Source: Selenomonadales bacterium (lineage in GTDB: Bacteria; Bacillota; Negativicutes; Sporomusales; UBA7701). From it: DNA of 60,887 bases. Shown in pieces: positions 1 to 8,158 of the stretch (position 1 is the stretch's first letter; each line of letters opens with the position of its first letter). Below the pieces are notes generated by a model. The model searched no databases and was not told the origin of the DNA. It saw nothing but the letters and a program-made list of their open reading frames with translations. The translations under genes and the position numbers were made by a program. The stretch covers positions 1-60,887 of the forward strand of contig JARKPR010000019.1 of the NCBI GenBank assembly GCA_029975165.1, written 5' to 3'.

Positions 1-479
1 TTTACCCGCCCCTCAAGGAAACCGGCTGGTGGCCCGGCATCTTCTTCACCGGCGCCGTCATCAGCTTCGCCTGGGGCTACCTCCTCTACAGCGGCGACGT
101 AGCCACCATCTGGCCGATGTTCGGCGTCGCCAACCAGCTCCTCGGCTGCATCGCCCTGGCCCTCGGCACCACAGTCATCCTCAAACTCACCACCCAAAAA
201 GTCTACTCCCTCGTCACCCTCGTGCCGCTGGCCTTCCTGTCCGTCACCGTCATCTCGGCCGGCGCGATGAACGTGGGCATCTACCTCAAGCTGAACACCT
301 TCAACGGCAACCTCAACGCCGGCCTGAGCATCATCCTCATCGTCATGGTCGTCATCATCCTCCTGGATTCCATCCGGGTATGGTCGCGACTGTTCGGCAC
401 CACCAAACCGGAAGGCATGAACACCGACGTACCGGCGGTATGCCAGTTCGGCGACACCAAGCCCAACATCCCCAGCTAA
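1..479 (+). CDS. cstA: Carbon starvation protein CstA family carrier, C-terminal part
   Basis: The reading frame is open from the left edge (first full codon at 3) to TAA at 477-479, so only about 158 C-terminal residues are visible. They contain hydrophobic segments and the phrase IWPMFGVANQLLG, typical of the last third of CstA/peptide transporter carbon starvation proteins, which import peptides or pyruvate across the inner membrane. After the last membrane segment a polar tail of about 30 residues ends in NIPS. The start and upstream regulation lie outside the window. A strong terminator follows 14 bases after the stop, so this is the last gene of its transcript. Family assignment is by recognition of the conserved tail; substrate cannot be inferred. 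Confidence 0.85.
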   Translation, partial: YPPLKETGWWPGIFFTGAVISFAWGYLLYSGDVATIWPMFGVANQLLGCIALALGTTVILKLTTQKVYSLVTLVPLAFLSVTVISAGAMNVGIYLKLNTFNGNLNAGLSIILIVMVVIILLDSIRVWSRLFGTTKPEGMNTDVPAVCQFGDTKPNIPS

Positions 480-493
480 TGGTTTAGCTGCTG

Positions 494-523
494 ACCGGGG
501 GGCCGCATGGCCCCCCGGTTTCA
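494..523 (+). terminator. Rho-independent terminator after cstA
   Basis: Perfect 11-bp stem (494-504 with 509-519) around a GCAT loop, followed by a short T-rich run. It lies 14 bases after the cstA stop. Confidence 0.85.
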
Positions 524-524
524 T

Positions 525-558
525 TGCCGCCGCCCATAAACATCCACCTGCGGCGGCA
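525..558 (+). repeat. Possible decayed left half of the dispersed structured element
   Basis: Positions 531-557 resemble the left half of copy R8 (CGCCCATAA, a few mismatches, then CTGCGGCG). They sit inside a 9-bp perfect inverted repeat (525-533 with 550-558). No right half follows. This may be a remnant of the R1-R8 family or a chance hairpin. Confidence 0.25.
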
Positions 559-601
559 TACAGAGAAATGAGAAGAACAAGCGGTCGCAATCCCTCGATA
601 A

Positions 602-631
602 TTAAAATTCATCTCTGAAAGGAATTATAAT
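602..631 (+). promoter_or_regulatory. Possible sigma-A promoter for ispH
   Basis: A perfect TATAAT is at 626-631. The best -35 is TTAAAA at 602-607 with an 18-base spacer, which is a poor match. A transcript from here would have a leader of about 70 bases before the ispH GTG. Confidence 0.35.
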
Positions 632-706
632 AAAAGTGGACGAATACCAATAAAATACTCGTCCCGCAACCTTGGCCGCGCCGGCGGCCCTCCCAGGAGG
701 CATACC

Positions 707-2683
707 GTGAAAATCCTGCTTGCCGAGCACCGCGGTTTCTGCTACGGCGTCGAACGGGCCGTATCCATGGCCCGCCAATGCGCTGCCCAACCGGGCAAAG
801 CCGCCACCCTCGGCCCCATCATCCACAACCCCCAGATGGTCGCCCGGCTCGCCGCCCAGGGTATCGGCGTGGTCGACGACCTGGCGGCCCTAGACGAGGG
901 CACCGTCATCATCCGTTCCCACGGCGTCGGGCCGGCCGTATACGACCAGGCCGCGGCCCAAAACCTCACTGTCGTCGACGCCACCTGCCCCCACGTCAAA
1001 AAAGCCCAAACCGCCGCCCACGACCTCAAGGACAACGGCTACCGCGTCATCGTGGTGGGGGAGAGGGGCCATCCGGAAGTCCGGAGCATCGTCGCCTGGG
1101 CCGGCGACGACGCCGTGGTCGTCGAAACGGTCGACGAAGCAGCCGCTCTGCCGACCGTGGCCCGTCTCGGGATCGTCGCCCAGACCACCTTCCCGCCGGG
1201 GCGATTCGACGCCATCGTCGCCGTGCTGAACACCAAAGCCGCGGACGTCCTCGTCAACAGGACCATCTGCACCGCCACCGAGCTGCGCCAGCAGGCGGCG
1301 GCCCAATTGGCGGCCAACGTCGACGTCATGGTCGTCGTCGGCGGCAAAGGCAGCGCCAATACCACCAGGCTTGCCCAGCTATGCCGCGAGGCCGGCAGCA
1401 GGGTGTACCATATAGAAACGGCCGAAGAACTTGACCAGGAATGGTTCAGGGGCGTGGCGGCCGCCGGCATAACCGCCGGCGCGTCAACCCCGGACTGGGT
1501 TATTGAGGAGGTATATCAGAAAATGCAGGAATTCGATCAAGCACAGGAAATGGAACAGGAAATCAACCGGATTGAAAAAGGCAGCGTCGTCAAGGGCAAA
1601 GTCGTGCGCGTTCGCGACGACGAAGTATTCGTGGACATCGGCTACAAGGCCGAAGGCGTCATACCGTTGGCCGAACTCGCCTATCCCCAGCCCGCCAAGG
1701 CCGACGAAGCGGTCAAGGAAGGCGACGAGATCGAAGTCTTGGTCCTCGACGCCGACAGCAGCGAAGGTGCCATCAAGCTCTCCAAAGTGCGGGCCGACAA
1801 CATCATCGCCTGGGACAAACTCGCAGCGGCCCAAAATGCCGGACAACCCGTCGAAGGCAAAGTGCTCGACGCCATCAAAGGCGGCCTCTCGGTGGCCGTT
1901 TTCGGCGTGCGCGGCTTCGTCCCCGCATCCCAGGCCGATCTGCGGTTCGTCGAAGACCTGAAAATATTCGCCGGCCAGACCTTGAGCCTGCTGCCGATCG
2001 AAGTCGACAAAGACAAGAAACGGGTCGTACTCTCCCGTCGGGCCATCCTGGAAGAAGAGCGCCGCCGCCGCGAAGAAGAAATCTTCGCCCGCCTCCAGCC
2101 CGGCGAACACATTCACGGCACGGTACGCCGTCTCGCCACCTTCGGCGCCTTCGTCGACATCGGCGGCATCGACGGCCTCATCCACATCTCCGACCTCTCC
2201 TGGAACCGCGTCAAGACGGCGTCCGAAGTCGTCAACGTCGGCGACGAGGTGGACGTGATCATCCTCAAACTCGACCCGCAGACGAAAAAGATCTCCCTCA
2301 GCCTCAAGGCCGTCCAGCGCGACCCCTGGTTCGACATCGCCGACAGCCTGAAAGTCGGCGCCATCATCCCCGGCAAAGTCACGAAAACCTCCAAATTCGG
2401 CGCCTTCGTCGAAGTCGCCCCCGGCGTCGAAGGACTCGTCCACATATCCGAGCTCGACGACCGGCGGGTGGAGCGGGCCGAAGAAGCGGTCAGCGCCGGT
2501 CAGGAAGTCAACGTCAAAATCCTCGGCGTCGACAAGAAAAGCAAACGCATCTCTCTCAGCATCGCCCAAGCCAAACACGAACGGGAAAGGGCCGAATACA
2601 GCCAATATATCCAGCAGAACAGCAGCGGGCTTGGGGTGACCATCGGCGACAAACTCGGCCATCTCTTCAAACGGGAAGACTGA
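707..2683 (+). CDS. ispH: IspH (HMBPP reductase) fused to four ribosomal protein S1 (OB) domains
   Basis: Residues 1 to about 283 are 4-hydroxy-3-methylbut-2-enyl diphosphate reductase, the last MEP-pathway enzyme making IPP and DMAPP. Cys12, Cys94 and Cys188 are the expected 4Fe-4S ligands, with GHPEV around residue 121 and TPDW near 261. Residues from about 291 carry four S1 RNA-binding repeats; the third and fourth contain GAFVDIGG and GAFVEV, each followed by a GLIHIS/GLVHIS motif. Such fusions are known in Negativicutes and some Clostridia. The GTG start at 707 follows AGGAGG with good spacing. fni, using the IPP product, begins 14 bases downstream, so the two are probably co-transcribed. 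S1 domains usually bind mRNA on the 30S subunit; why they are joined to IspH is unknown. Confidence 0.95.
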   Translation: MKILLAEHRGFCYGVERAVSMARQCAAQPGKAATLGPIIHNPQMVARLAAQGIGVVDDLAALDEGTVIIRSHGVGPAVYDQAAAQNLTVVDATCPHVKKAQTAAHDLKDNGYRVIVVGERGHPEVRSIVAWAGDDAVVVETVDEAAALPTVARLGIVAQTTFPPGRFDAIVAVLNTKAADVLVNRTICTATELRQQAAAQLAANVDVMVVVGGKGSANTTRLAQLCREAGSRVYHIETAEELDQEWFRGVAAAGITAGASTPDWVIEEVYQKMQEFDQAQEMEQEINRIEKGSVVKGKVVRVRDDEVFVDIGYKAEGVIPLAELAYPQPAKADEAVKEGDEIEVLVLDADSSEGAIKLSKVRADNIIAWDKLAAAQNAGQPVEGKVLDAIKGGLSVAVFGVRGFVPASQADLRFVEDLKIFAGQTLSLLPIEVDKDKKRVVLSRRAILEEERRRREEEIFARLQPGEHIHGTVRRLATFGAFVDIGGIDGLIHISDLSWNRVKTASEVVNVGDEVDVIILKLDPQTKKISLSLKAVQRDPWFDIADSLKVGAIIPGKVTKTSKFGAFVEVAPGVEGLVHISELDDRRVERAEEAVSAGQEVNVKILGVDKKSKRISLSIAQAKHERERAEYSQYIQQNSSGLGVTIGDKLGHLFKRED

Positions 2684-2697
2684 AGGGTTGTGGTGCG

Positions 2698-3756
2698 GTG
2701 CGGCAATCGCGCAAACTCGACCATCTGAAATACACCCTCGCGCTCGCCGACGGGCCGGCGACCAACGCGTTCGCCGACTTCACCCTGCTGCACAACTGCC
2801 TGCCCGGCATTGCCTGGGCTGACGTCAGCCTGGCCACAACCGTCGCCGGCATCCCGCTGCGCCACCCGGTCATCATCAACGCCATCACCGGCGGCGCGCC
2901 CGACGTCACCGCCATCAATGCCGACCTCGCGGCCTTGGCGAAGCGCACCGGCGCGGCCATGGCCGTCGGCTCGCAGTACGCTGCCTTCGAGGACGCCGCC
3001 GTCCGCCGGTCGTACCAGATCGTCCGCGAAATCAATCCCGGCGGCGTGCTGTTCGCCAACCTCGGCGCCCACGCCACCCCCGACCAGGCAGCCGCCGCCG
3101 TGGCCATGATAAAAGCCGACGCCATCCAGATCCACCTCAACGCCGCCCAGGAACTCGCCATGGCCGAAGGCGACCGCGACTTCACCGGCTACCTCGCCAA
3201 CATCGCCGCCATCGCCGCCGCCAGCCCCGTGCCGGTCATCGTCAAAGAAGTCGGCTGTGGCGTGGCCCGCGAACAGGCCGCCGCCCTGGCCGGCGCCGGC
3301 GTGCGGGCCATCGACGTGGGCGGCGCGGGCGGAACGAATTTCGTCGCCATCGAAGCGGCCCGCAACGCCGCCGCCCTGCCGCCGGAAACGCTCGCCTGGG
3401 GCATACCTACCGCCGTCAGCGCCGTGGAAGCGGCCTCCGTGCTGCCGCCGGCCGTGGACCTCATCGTCTCCGGCGGCATCCGCAGCCCCCTCGACGCCGT
3501 CAAATCCCTGGCCCTCGGCGGCCGGGCCGTCGCCGTCGCCGCTCCGGCCGTCAGGATACTGCAGGACGAAGGGCTGGAAGCCGCCGTCGCCTGGTTCGAC
3601 GCCTTCCTCCGCGAGCTGCGGCGCTACATGCTCCTCGTCGGCGCCCGGTCGGTGGGCGCCTTGGCGGCCGTACCGCTCGTAATTACCGGATGGAGCAGAG
3701 AATGGCTCACCCAGCGCGGCATAGATACCTCTCGTTTTGCAAGGGCAGGCCGTTGA
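2698..3756 (+). CDS. fni: Type 2 isopentenyl-diphosphate delta-isomerase (FMN-dependent)
   Basis: At 352 residues it has the length and pattern of Fni/IDI-2, which interconverts IPP and DMAPP with FMN and NAD(P)H. Visible hallmarks are RKLDHL at the N-terminus, NAITGGA, AVGSQYAA, the HLNAAQE metal-binding stretch and the TIM-barrel phosphate loops DVGGAGGTNF and SGGIRSPLDA. The GTG start at 2698 lies 14 bases after the ispH-S1 stop, and pairing with ispH makes metabolic sense. The last two codons and the TGA (754-756 of 3754-3756) lie inside dispersed element R1, so R1 insertion probably redefined the C-terminus (ARAGR). Confidence in function is high. Confidence 0.93.
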   Translation: MRQSRKLDHLKYTLALADGPATNAFADFTLLHNCLPGIAWADVSLATTVAGIPLRHPVIINAITGGAPDVTAINADLAALAKRTGAAMAVGSQYAAFEDAAVRRSYQIVREINPGGVLFANLGAHATPDQAAAAVAMIKADAIQIHLNAAQELAMAEGDRDFTGYLANIAAIAAASPVPVIVKEVGCGVAREQAAALAGAGVRAIDVGGAGGTNFVAIEAARNAAALPPETLAWGIPTAVSAVEAASVLPPAVDLIVSGGIRSPLDAVKSLALGGRAVAVAAPAVRILQDEGLEAAVAWFDAFLRELRRYMLLVGARSVGALAAVPLVITGWSREWLTQRGIDTSRFARAGR

Positions 3757-3814
3757 TAAGCCCGTATGCGGCGTTGCTCTTCCGGTGCGCCTTGCCTACG
3801 GCTTCTGAATGGCC
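3748..3814 (+). repeat. Dispersed structured element, copy R1 (short class)
   Basis: Sixty-seven bases with outer arms GGCCGTT/AATGGCC and a second stem in which AAGCC...GTA pairs with TAC...GGCTT. This copy reads CCGTATGC where other copies have CCCATCTGC, and its 3' arm has changed correspondingly. An inner GGCG/CGCC pair is kept. The left arm contains the fni stop codon. It lies between fni and its terminator. Confidence 0.85.
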
Positions 3815-3857
3815 TGCGCATAGAACCGGAGAATGCATAACTAAATCGCAATCATCT

Positions 3858-3885
3858 AAAGCATGGCTACCCGGCCATGCTTTTT
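3858..3885 (+). terminator. Terminator after fni
   Basis: AAAGCATGGC pairs with GCCATGCTTT around a 6-base loop, followed by five T residues. Confidence 0.85.
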
Positions 3886-3958
3886 GCATGTTTACCTCTT
3901 GACGCGGGTAAGCTAAAAGCACGCTCGCTACCAATACTGGATGAGAGGTGGAACAGCA

Positions 3959-4711
3959 ATGAGTTTGCCGGTAGGAATGATCATACTTCTGGTGGTCGGC
4001 GTACTGGTGTATTTCGGCCTCGCCCAGCGCCTCCTCGACCGCATGCGGCTGACCGACAAACAGGCGCTCTTCTTCATCGCCGCCGTCATCGTCGGCAGCT
4101 TCATCGACATACCGCTCATGCGCGCCCCCGCCGAACTGAGCGTCAACGTGGGCGGCGCCCTGCTGCCGGCGGCCCTGGCGATCTGGCTGCTGGCCACCGC
4201 CGACGAGCCGGGCGAGCGGGTGAGAGGAATCGTCGCCAGCATCCTCGTCGCCGCGGCGGTCATGGTCGGCGCGTACTATCTGCCCTACGAACCGGAAAAC
4301 ATGTTCCTCGACCCGAAGCTCATCTACGGCATCGCCGCCGGCCTCATCGCCTACCTGGCCGGCCGCTCCCGCCGCAGCGCCTTTATCGGCGGCATCCTGG
4401 GCATAATCCTCAGCGACATCGCCCACTTCGTCACCGTCACGCGGGCCGGCATCCCCGGCACCACCGACATCGGCGGGGCGGGAGCGTTCGATGTCGTCAT
4501 CATCGCCGGCCTCGTGGGCGTGATGGTCGCCGAACTCGTCGGCGAAACGCGGGAAAAGCTCCAGGGCGGTCCCGTCCTCGGGCCGAACCGCCCCGAAGGG
4601 CTGTACGAATTCAGCAAGGAACTCGGCCACCACAACAGCAAGCACAACAAAGACAAATCGCTGTCGGCCGCCAACAAGGCCGACGAACAAGACGGGGGGG
4701 AGGAAAAATGA
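3959..4711 (+). CDS. DUF1614 family membrane protein
   Basis: A protein of about 250 residues with roughly seven hydrophobic helices: an N-terminal anchor (VGMIILLVVGVLVYFG), several further segments, and a polar, Lys/Asp-rich cytoplasmic tail of about 60 residues. The layout matches the DUF1614 family of Firmicutes. I start it at ATG 3959, which follows GAGAGGTGG; the earlier in-frame ATG at 3941 overlaps that ribosome-binding site. Its TGA overlaps the spoIIP start (ATGA), so the two are translationally coupled, suggesting a role around sporulation. No enzymatic motif is visible and the function is unknown. Confidence 0.8.
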   Translation: MSLPVGMIILLVVGVLVYFGLAQRLLDRMRLTDKQALFFIAAVIVGSFIDIPLMRAPAELSVNVGGALLPAALAIWLLATADEPGERVRGIVASILVAAAVMVGAYYLPYEPENMFLDPKLIYGIAAGLIAYLAGRSRRSAFIGGILGIILSDIAHFVTVTRAGIPGTTDIGGAGAFDVVIIAGLVGVMVAELVGETREKLQGGPVLGPNRPEGLYEFSKELGHHNSKHNKDKSLSAANKADEQDGGEEK

Positions 4712-5874
4712 AAAGGTCGGCGCTGGTAGCGGCCATCATTATTTTCGCCTGCTTATCCGCCATTCCCGCCCAGGCCCACGAGCGCAACGACGGCGGCTAC
4801 TACACCATCGTCGACGAACTCAACCGGCCGGTCTTCCTGACCGGCTGGAAAGTCGGCATCGGCGACCAGTGCCTTACCGACGACAACCGCCGCTACGAAG
4901 TCGTCTCCATCAACGGCGACTACGCCCACGCCAAATTCCTCGGCTACGTCGACCTGAGCGCCTACGCGCCCGCCGGTCCGTCCGCCACGCGGTTCGCCGG
5001 CCTGCTCGCCCCCAAGATTGCCCGCGCCCAGGGCAACAAAGTCGCCATCTACCACACCCACTCCGACGAATCATATGTTTCCAGCGACGGCGCGGAAAGC
5101 ATCAAAGGCGCCGGCGGCATCTACAAAGTGGGCGACGCCTTCGCCAAGGCCCTCCAAGCCCAAGGCCTTCAGCCCATCCACTCCAACGCCAAACACGATC
5201 CTCACGACAACATGGCCTACGAGCGCTCCCGCCGCACCGTCGCCGACCTCCTCAAAGAGCAGCCCGCGGCCATCTTCGACGTCCATCGCGACGCCCTGCC
5301 TCCCGAAGCCTACGCAACGACCGTCGGCACCGAAAAAATGACCAAAGTGCAGCTTGTCGTCGGCAAATACGGCCCCACCGGCAAGCAGATCGAGGACTAT
5401 GCCCTGCAGCTCAAGGCTGCGGCCGACAAGCAGCACCCCGGCCTGATCAAGGGCATCTTCTTCGCCAAGGGCGGCGACTACAACCAGGACCTCCACCCGC
5501 GCTCAATGCTGCTCGAAGCCGGCTCCCACACCAACAGCCGTGAGGACGCCGAGAAAGGCATCGCCCTGTTCGCCGACATCATTCCCGCCATCCTCGGCCA
5601 GACCTCCGGCGCGCCCGGCAGCCCGGCAGGCGCCGCCGGCCTCGGCTCCCAGGCGGCCGGCCCCTCCGGGGCGAGCAAATCCATCGGCTGGATCATCGGC
5701 CTGCTCGTCGTCGGCATCGTCGCCTTTCTGTTCGTCGCCACCGGCAGCTTCAAAGAAGCCGGCGCCAAGCTCAAACAATTCACCACCAGCGAATTCGCCA
5801 ACTTCCTCGGCCCCAGGCTGCGGCGCCTGCGCCGCCGGGACAACCGCGACGGGGAAGGCGACGACAAGCGATGA
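4708..5874 (+). CDS. spoIIP: Stage II sporulation protein P, cell-wall amidase/endopeptidase
   Basis: A 388-residue protein with a signal sequence (residues 1-23, ending AQAHE), a catalytic domain and a C-terminal membrane segment (WIIGLLVVGIVAFLFV). AIYHTHSDESY carries the metal-binding His residues, and DVHRDA and LLEAGSHTN supply further expected catalytic residues. SpoIIP cleaves peptidoglycan during septal thinning and engulfment as part of the SpoIIDMP machine. A C-terminal anchor is unusual compared with the N-terminally anchored Bacillus protein. ATG 4708 overlaps the upstream stop, and the stop overlaps the next start, forming one tight operon with the DUF1614 and DUF3189 genes. Confidence 0.92.
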   Translation: MKRSALVAAIIIFACLSAIPAQAHERNDGGYYTIVDELNRPVFLTGWKVGIGDQCLTDDNRRYEVVSINGDYAHAKFLGYVDLSAYAPAGPSATRFAGLLAPKIARAQGNKVAIYHTHSDESYVSSDGAESIKGAGGIYKVGDAFAKALQAQGLQPIHSNAKHDPHDNMAYERSRRTVADLLKEQPAAIFDVHRDALPPEAYATTVGTEKMTKVQLVVGKYGPTGKQIEDYALQLKAAADKQHPGLIKGIFFAKGGDYNQDLHPRSMLLEAGSHTNSREDAEKGIALFADIIPAILGQTSGAPGSPAGAAGLGSQAAGPSGASKSIGWIIGLLVVGIVAFLFVATGSFKEAGAKLKQFTTSEFANFLGPRLRRLRRRDNRDGEGDDKR

Positions 5875-6284
5875 TCATCATCTACCACGGTCGGCGGCCC
5901 TACCTGCCGCTCTTGGCCTGTGCCCTCCATCTCGGCCTTCGTCAAGGGGCCGAGCCTTTTTTGCCCGGCGCCCTGCGGCGCGACTGGCGGGCAGCGCCGC
6001 TCCATATCGCCGGCAAGGATGGGGAAGGGGCCATTGTCGGCTGCCTCGTCCACGGCCGTCACCGCGGCCTCTACCTGCGGACGCTGGCCGGCATGGCGGG
6101 CCTATTCGGCTTATCCCTGGCCTGGGTCGACCTGGACGGCGGATTGACCGCCAGCGGAGCGGCCGCGAAAGCGAAAATCATGCTCGCCGACCGTTGGCCG
6201 ACTATATTCGCCCGGCGCTTCCGGACAACGGCCGCCGCAGCGATCCGCCCCGTCCTGCTCGGCCGTCCGGAGGGCGAGCCATGA
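5871..6284 (+). CDS. DUF3189-like protein (first of tandem pair)
   Basis: A protein of 137 residues starting MIIIYHGRRPYLPLL, which resembles the beginning of the next gene (MNIVYYCFAGAHASVV). Both have an initial hydrophobic strand followed by a helix with ALHLG/AIHCG. It overlaps the spoIIP stop by four bases and its own stop overlaps the next ATG, so the three are translationally coupled. It looks like a diverged paralogue of the DUF3189 protein downstream, lacking that protein's CFAGAH signature. DUF3189 is found in spore-forming Firmicutes and has no established function. There is no signal peptide or membrane segment. Confidence 0.7.
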   Translation: MIIIYHGRRPYLPLLACALHLGLRQGAEPFLPGALRRDWRAAPLHIAGKDGEGAIVGCLVHGRHRGLYLRTLAGMAGLFGLSLAWVDLDGGLTASGAAAKAKIMLADRWPTIFARRFRTTAAAAIRPVLLGRPEGEP

Positions 6285-6739
6285 ACATCGTCTACTACTG
6301 CTTTGCCGGCGCCCATGCCTCGGTCGTCGCCAGCGCCATCCACTGCGGCTACCTGCCCGCCGACCGCGTGCCGGCCTACGGCGAATTCATCGCCCTGCCG
6401 CACTACGACCGGACCGCCCCCCGCCTCATCGGCAGCCCCTACCTCATGGGCCGGGATGAATTCGGCCACAACGTCTTCTTTCTCGGCCTCAGGGACCAGC
6501 GGCTACCCCTCATGGCCGCGGTCGGCACCCTGCTCACCACCGCCGGCGTCAATAGCGGCGCCTACCTCTTCCAGGACGCCTTTCCGCTCATAAATTTTTC
6601 CACCAAAATCGGCGGCCTGCTCTCCAAACGCTACTGTCTCACCTCCTTCGGGCGGCTGATCACCGTCTGGGGCATGCAGCGGCAATACCCCGCCTTCGTG
6701 GCCCTGGTAGCGGCCGTGAAAGACGGGCTGCGGCAGTGA
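6281..6739 (+). CDS. DUF3189 family protein (second of tandem pair)
   Basis: A protein of 152 residues with the DUF3189 opening (YYCFAGAHASVVASAIH, residues 4-20), where a Cys-x3-His near the N-terminus resembles a small nucleotide- or metal-binding loop. ATG 6281 overlaps the previous stop. The gene ends 113 bases before the DUF512 radical-SAM gene. Neighbouring genes are sporulation and cell-wall related, and the family is concentrated in spore formers, so a sporulation-associated role is a reasonable inference. No biochemical activity can be assigned from sequence. Confidence 0.75.
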   Translation: MNIVYYCFAGAHASVVASAIHCGYLPADRVPAYGEFIALPHYDRTAPRLIGSPYLMGRDEFGHNVFFLGLRDQRLPLMAAVGTLLTTAGVNSGAYLFQDAFPLINFSTKIGGLLSKRYCLTSFGRLITVWGMQRQYPAFVALVAAVKDGLRQ

Positions 6740-6852
6740 ACGGCCGCCCGTTCCTTGCGTGTTTTCGCCGGTGGCGGCAGGAAAAGCCTGCTAAAGACGG
6801 AATACATAGTAAAGGCTGAAAGAGCCGACCGCCAACCAGAGGAGAGAAGGTA

Positions 6853-8157
6853 TTGACCAAAGGAACCATTTGCCGCGTACAGGAAGGCAGCATCGCCGCC
6901 GGACTCGGCATCGTCCCCGGCGACGCCCTGCTCGCCGTAAACGGCAAAGCCGTCCGCGACATCATCGACCTCAGCTTCGCGCTGGCCGACGAATACGTTG
7001 AGCTCCTCGTGGCGCGGCAGAATGGCGAAGAGGAGCTTTTCGCCGTCGAAAAGGAATACGACCAGGACCTCGGCCTGGAATTCGCCGCCGCCGTCTTCGA
7101 CCGCATCCGCCCCTGCGCCAACAAATGCGTCTTCTGCTTCGTCGACCAGATGCCCCCCGGCATGCGCGAAAGCCTCTACGTAAAGGACGACGACTACCGG
7201 CTGTCCTTTCTCTACGGCAACTTCATCACCCTCACCAACCTCGGGCCCCGGGATTTTGCCCGCATCCGCCGCCTCCACCTGTCGCCCCTCTACGTCTCCG
7301 TCCACGCCACCGACGGCGCCATCCGCGCCGCCCTGCTCGGCAACCCGCGGGCCGCGGATATACTGGGCCGCCTGCGCGAGCTCACCGCCAGCGGCATCGA
7401 CCTCCATGCCCAGGTCGTCCTCTGCCCGGGCCTCAACGACGGTCCGGTCCTTGAGCGCACCATCACCGACCTCTACGCCCTCGCTCCCGGCGTCCTGTCG
7501 CTGGCCATCGTCCCGGTCGGCCTCACCCGCCATCGGGAAAAATGCCGGCCCCTGCGCGGCTTCACGCCCGCCGAAGCCGAAAACGTCATCGCCGCCGTCG
7601 CCGCCTGGCAACGCCGTAGCCAGACCGAGACCGGCTCATCCTTCGTCTACCTCGCCGACGAGTTCTACCTCGCCTGCGGCCACCCCGTTCCCGCCTACGA
7701 CGACTACGACGGTTTCCCGCAGCTCGAAAACGGCGTGGGCATCGTCCGCTCCTTCCTTGCCGAATGGGCGGAAACCGCCGTCAAAACATCCGGCTACAAG
7801 GACCCTCTCCAAATCGACGTCGTCTGCGGCCGGTCGGCCGCCGCCATCCTCGCGCCCCTCCTCGGCGCCTTTGCCCTGCCCAACCTCGCCGTCCGCCTCG
7901 TAGCGGTCGAAAACGCCTTCTTCGGCCCAGGCGTCACCGTCACCGGCCTCCTCACCGGCGCCGACATCGCCGCCGCCCTCCGTCGGGAAACCGGCCCGCG
8001 CGACGGCGTCATTCTTCCCGGCGTCGCCCTGCGCAAAGGTGAAAACATTTTCCTCGACGGCCGCAGCCCCGAAGACCTCGCCCAAACCCTCGGGCTACCC
8101 GTGCGCGTCGCCCACTTCGCCGCCGACCTCAAAGGACTGCTGGCGGCCTGGAGGTAA
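6853..8157 (+). CDS. DUF512 family protein with PDZ-like and radical-SAM-type domains
   Basis: A 434-residue protein. Residues 1 to about 65 form a PDZ-like segment (GSIAAGLGIVPGDALLAVNG). At about residue 85, CANKCVFC gives CxxxCxxC, the 4Fe-4S/S-adenosylmethionine binding pattern, and GNFITLTNL follows. The C-terminal half is the DUF512 domain. The TTG start at 6853 follows GGAGAGAAGG. Two bases after its stop is the ATG of cobO, so they are co-transcribed. This family commonly sits next to der in Clostridia and Negativicutes, as here. The substrate is unknown. Confidence 0.88.
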   Translation: MTKGTICRVQEGSIAAGLGIVPGDALLAVNGKAVRDIIDLSFALADEYVELLVARQNGEEELFAVEKEYDQDLGLEFAAAVFDRIRPCANKCVFCFVDQMPPGMRESLYVKDDDYRLSFLYGNFITLTNLGPRDFARIRRLHLSPLYVSVHATDGAIRAALLGNPRAADILGRLRELTASGIDLHAQVVLCPGLNDGPVLERTITDLYALAPGVLSLAIVPVGLTRHREKCRPLRGFTPAEAENVIAAVAAWQRRSQTETGSSFVYLADEFYLACGHPVPAYDDYDGFPQLENGVGIVRSFLAEWAETAVKTSGYKDPLQIDVVCGRSAAAILAPLLGAFALPNLAVRLVAVENAFFGPGVTVTGLLTGADIAAALRRETGPRDGVILPGVALRKGENIFLDGRSPEDLAQTLGLPVRVAHFAADLKGLLAAWR

Positions 8158-8158
8158 T

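Noticed and set aside
3877-4707. Upstream extension of the spoIIP frame through DUF1614
   Set aside because: The extension is Arg/Pro/His-rich and out of frame with DUF1614. spoIIP begins at ATG 4708 with a signal peptide.
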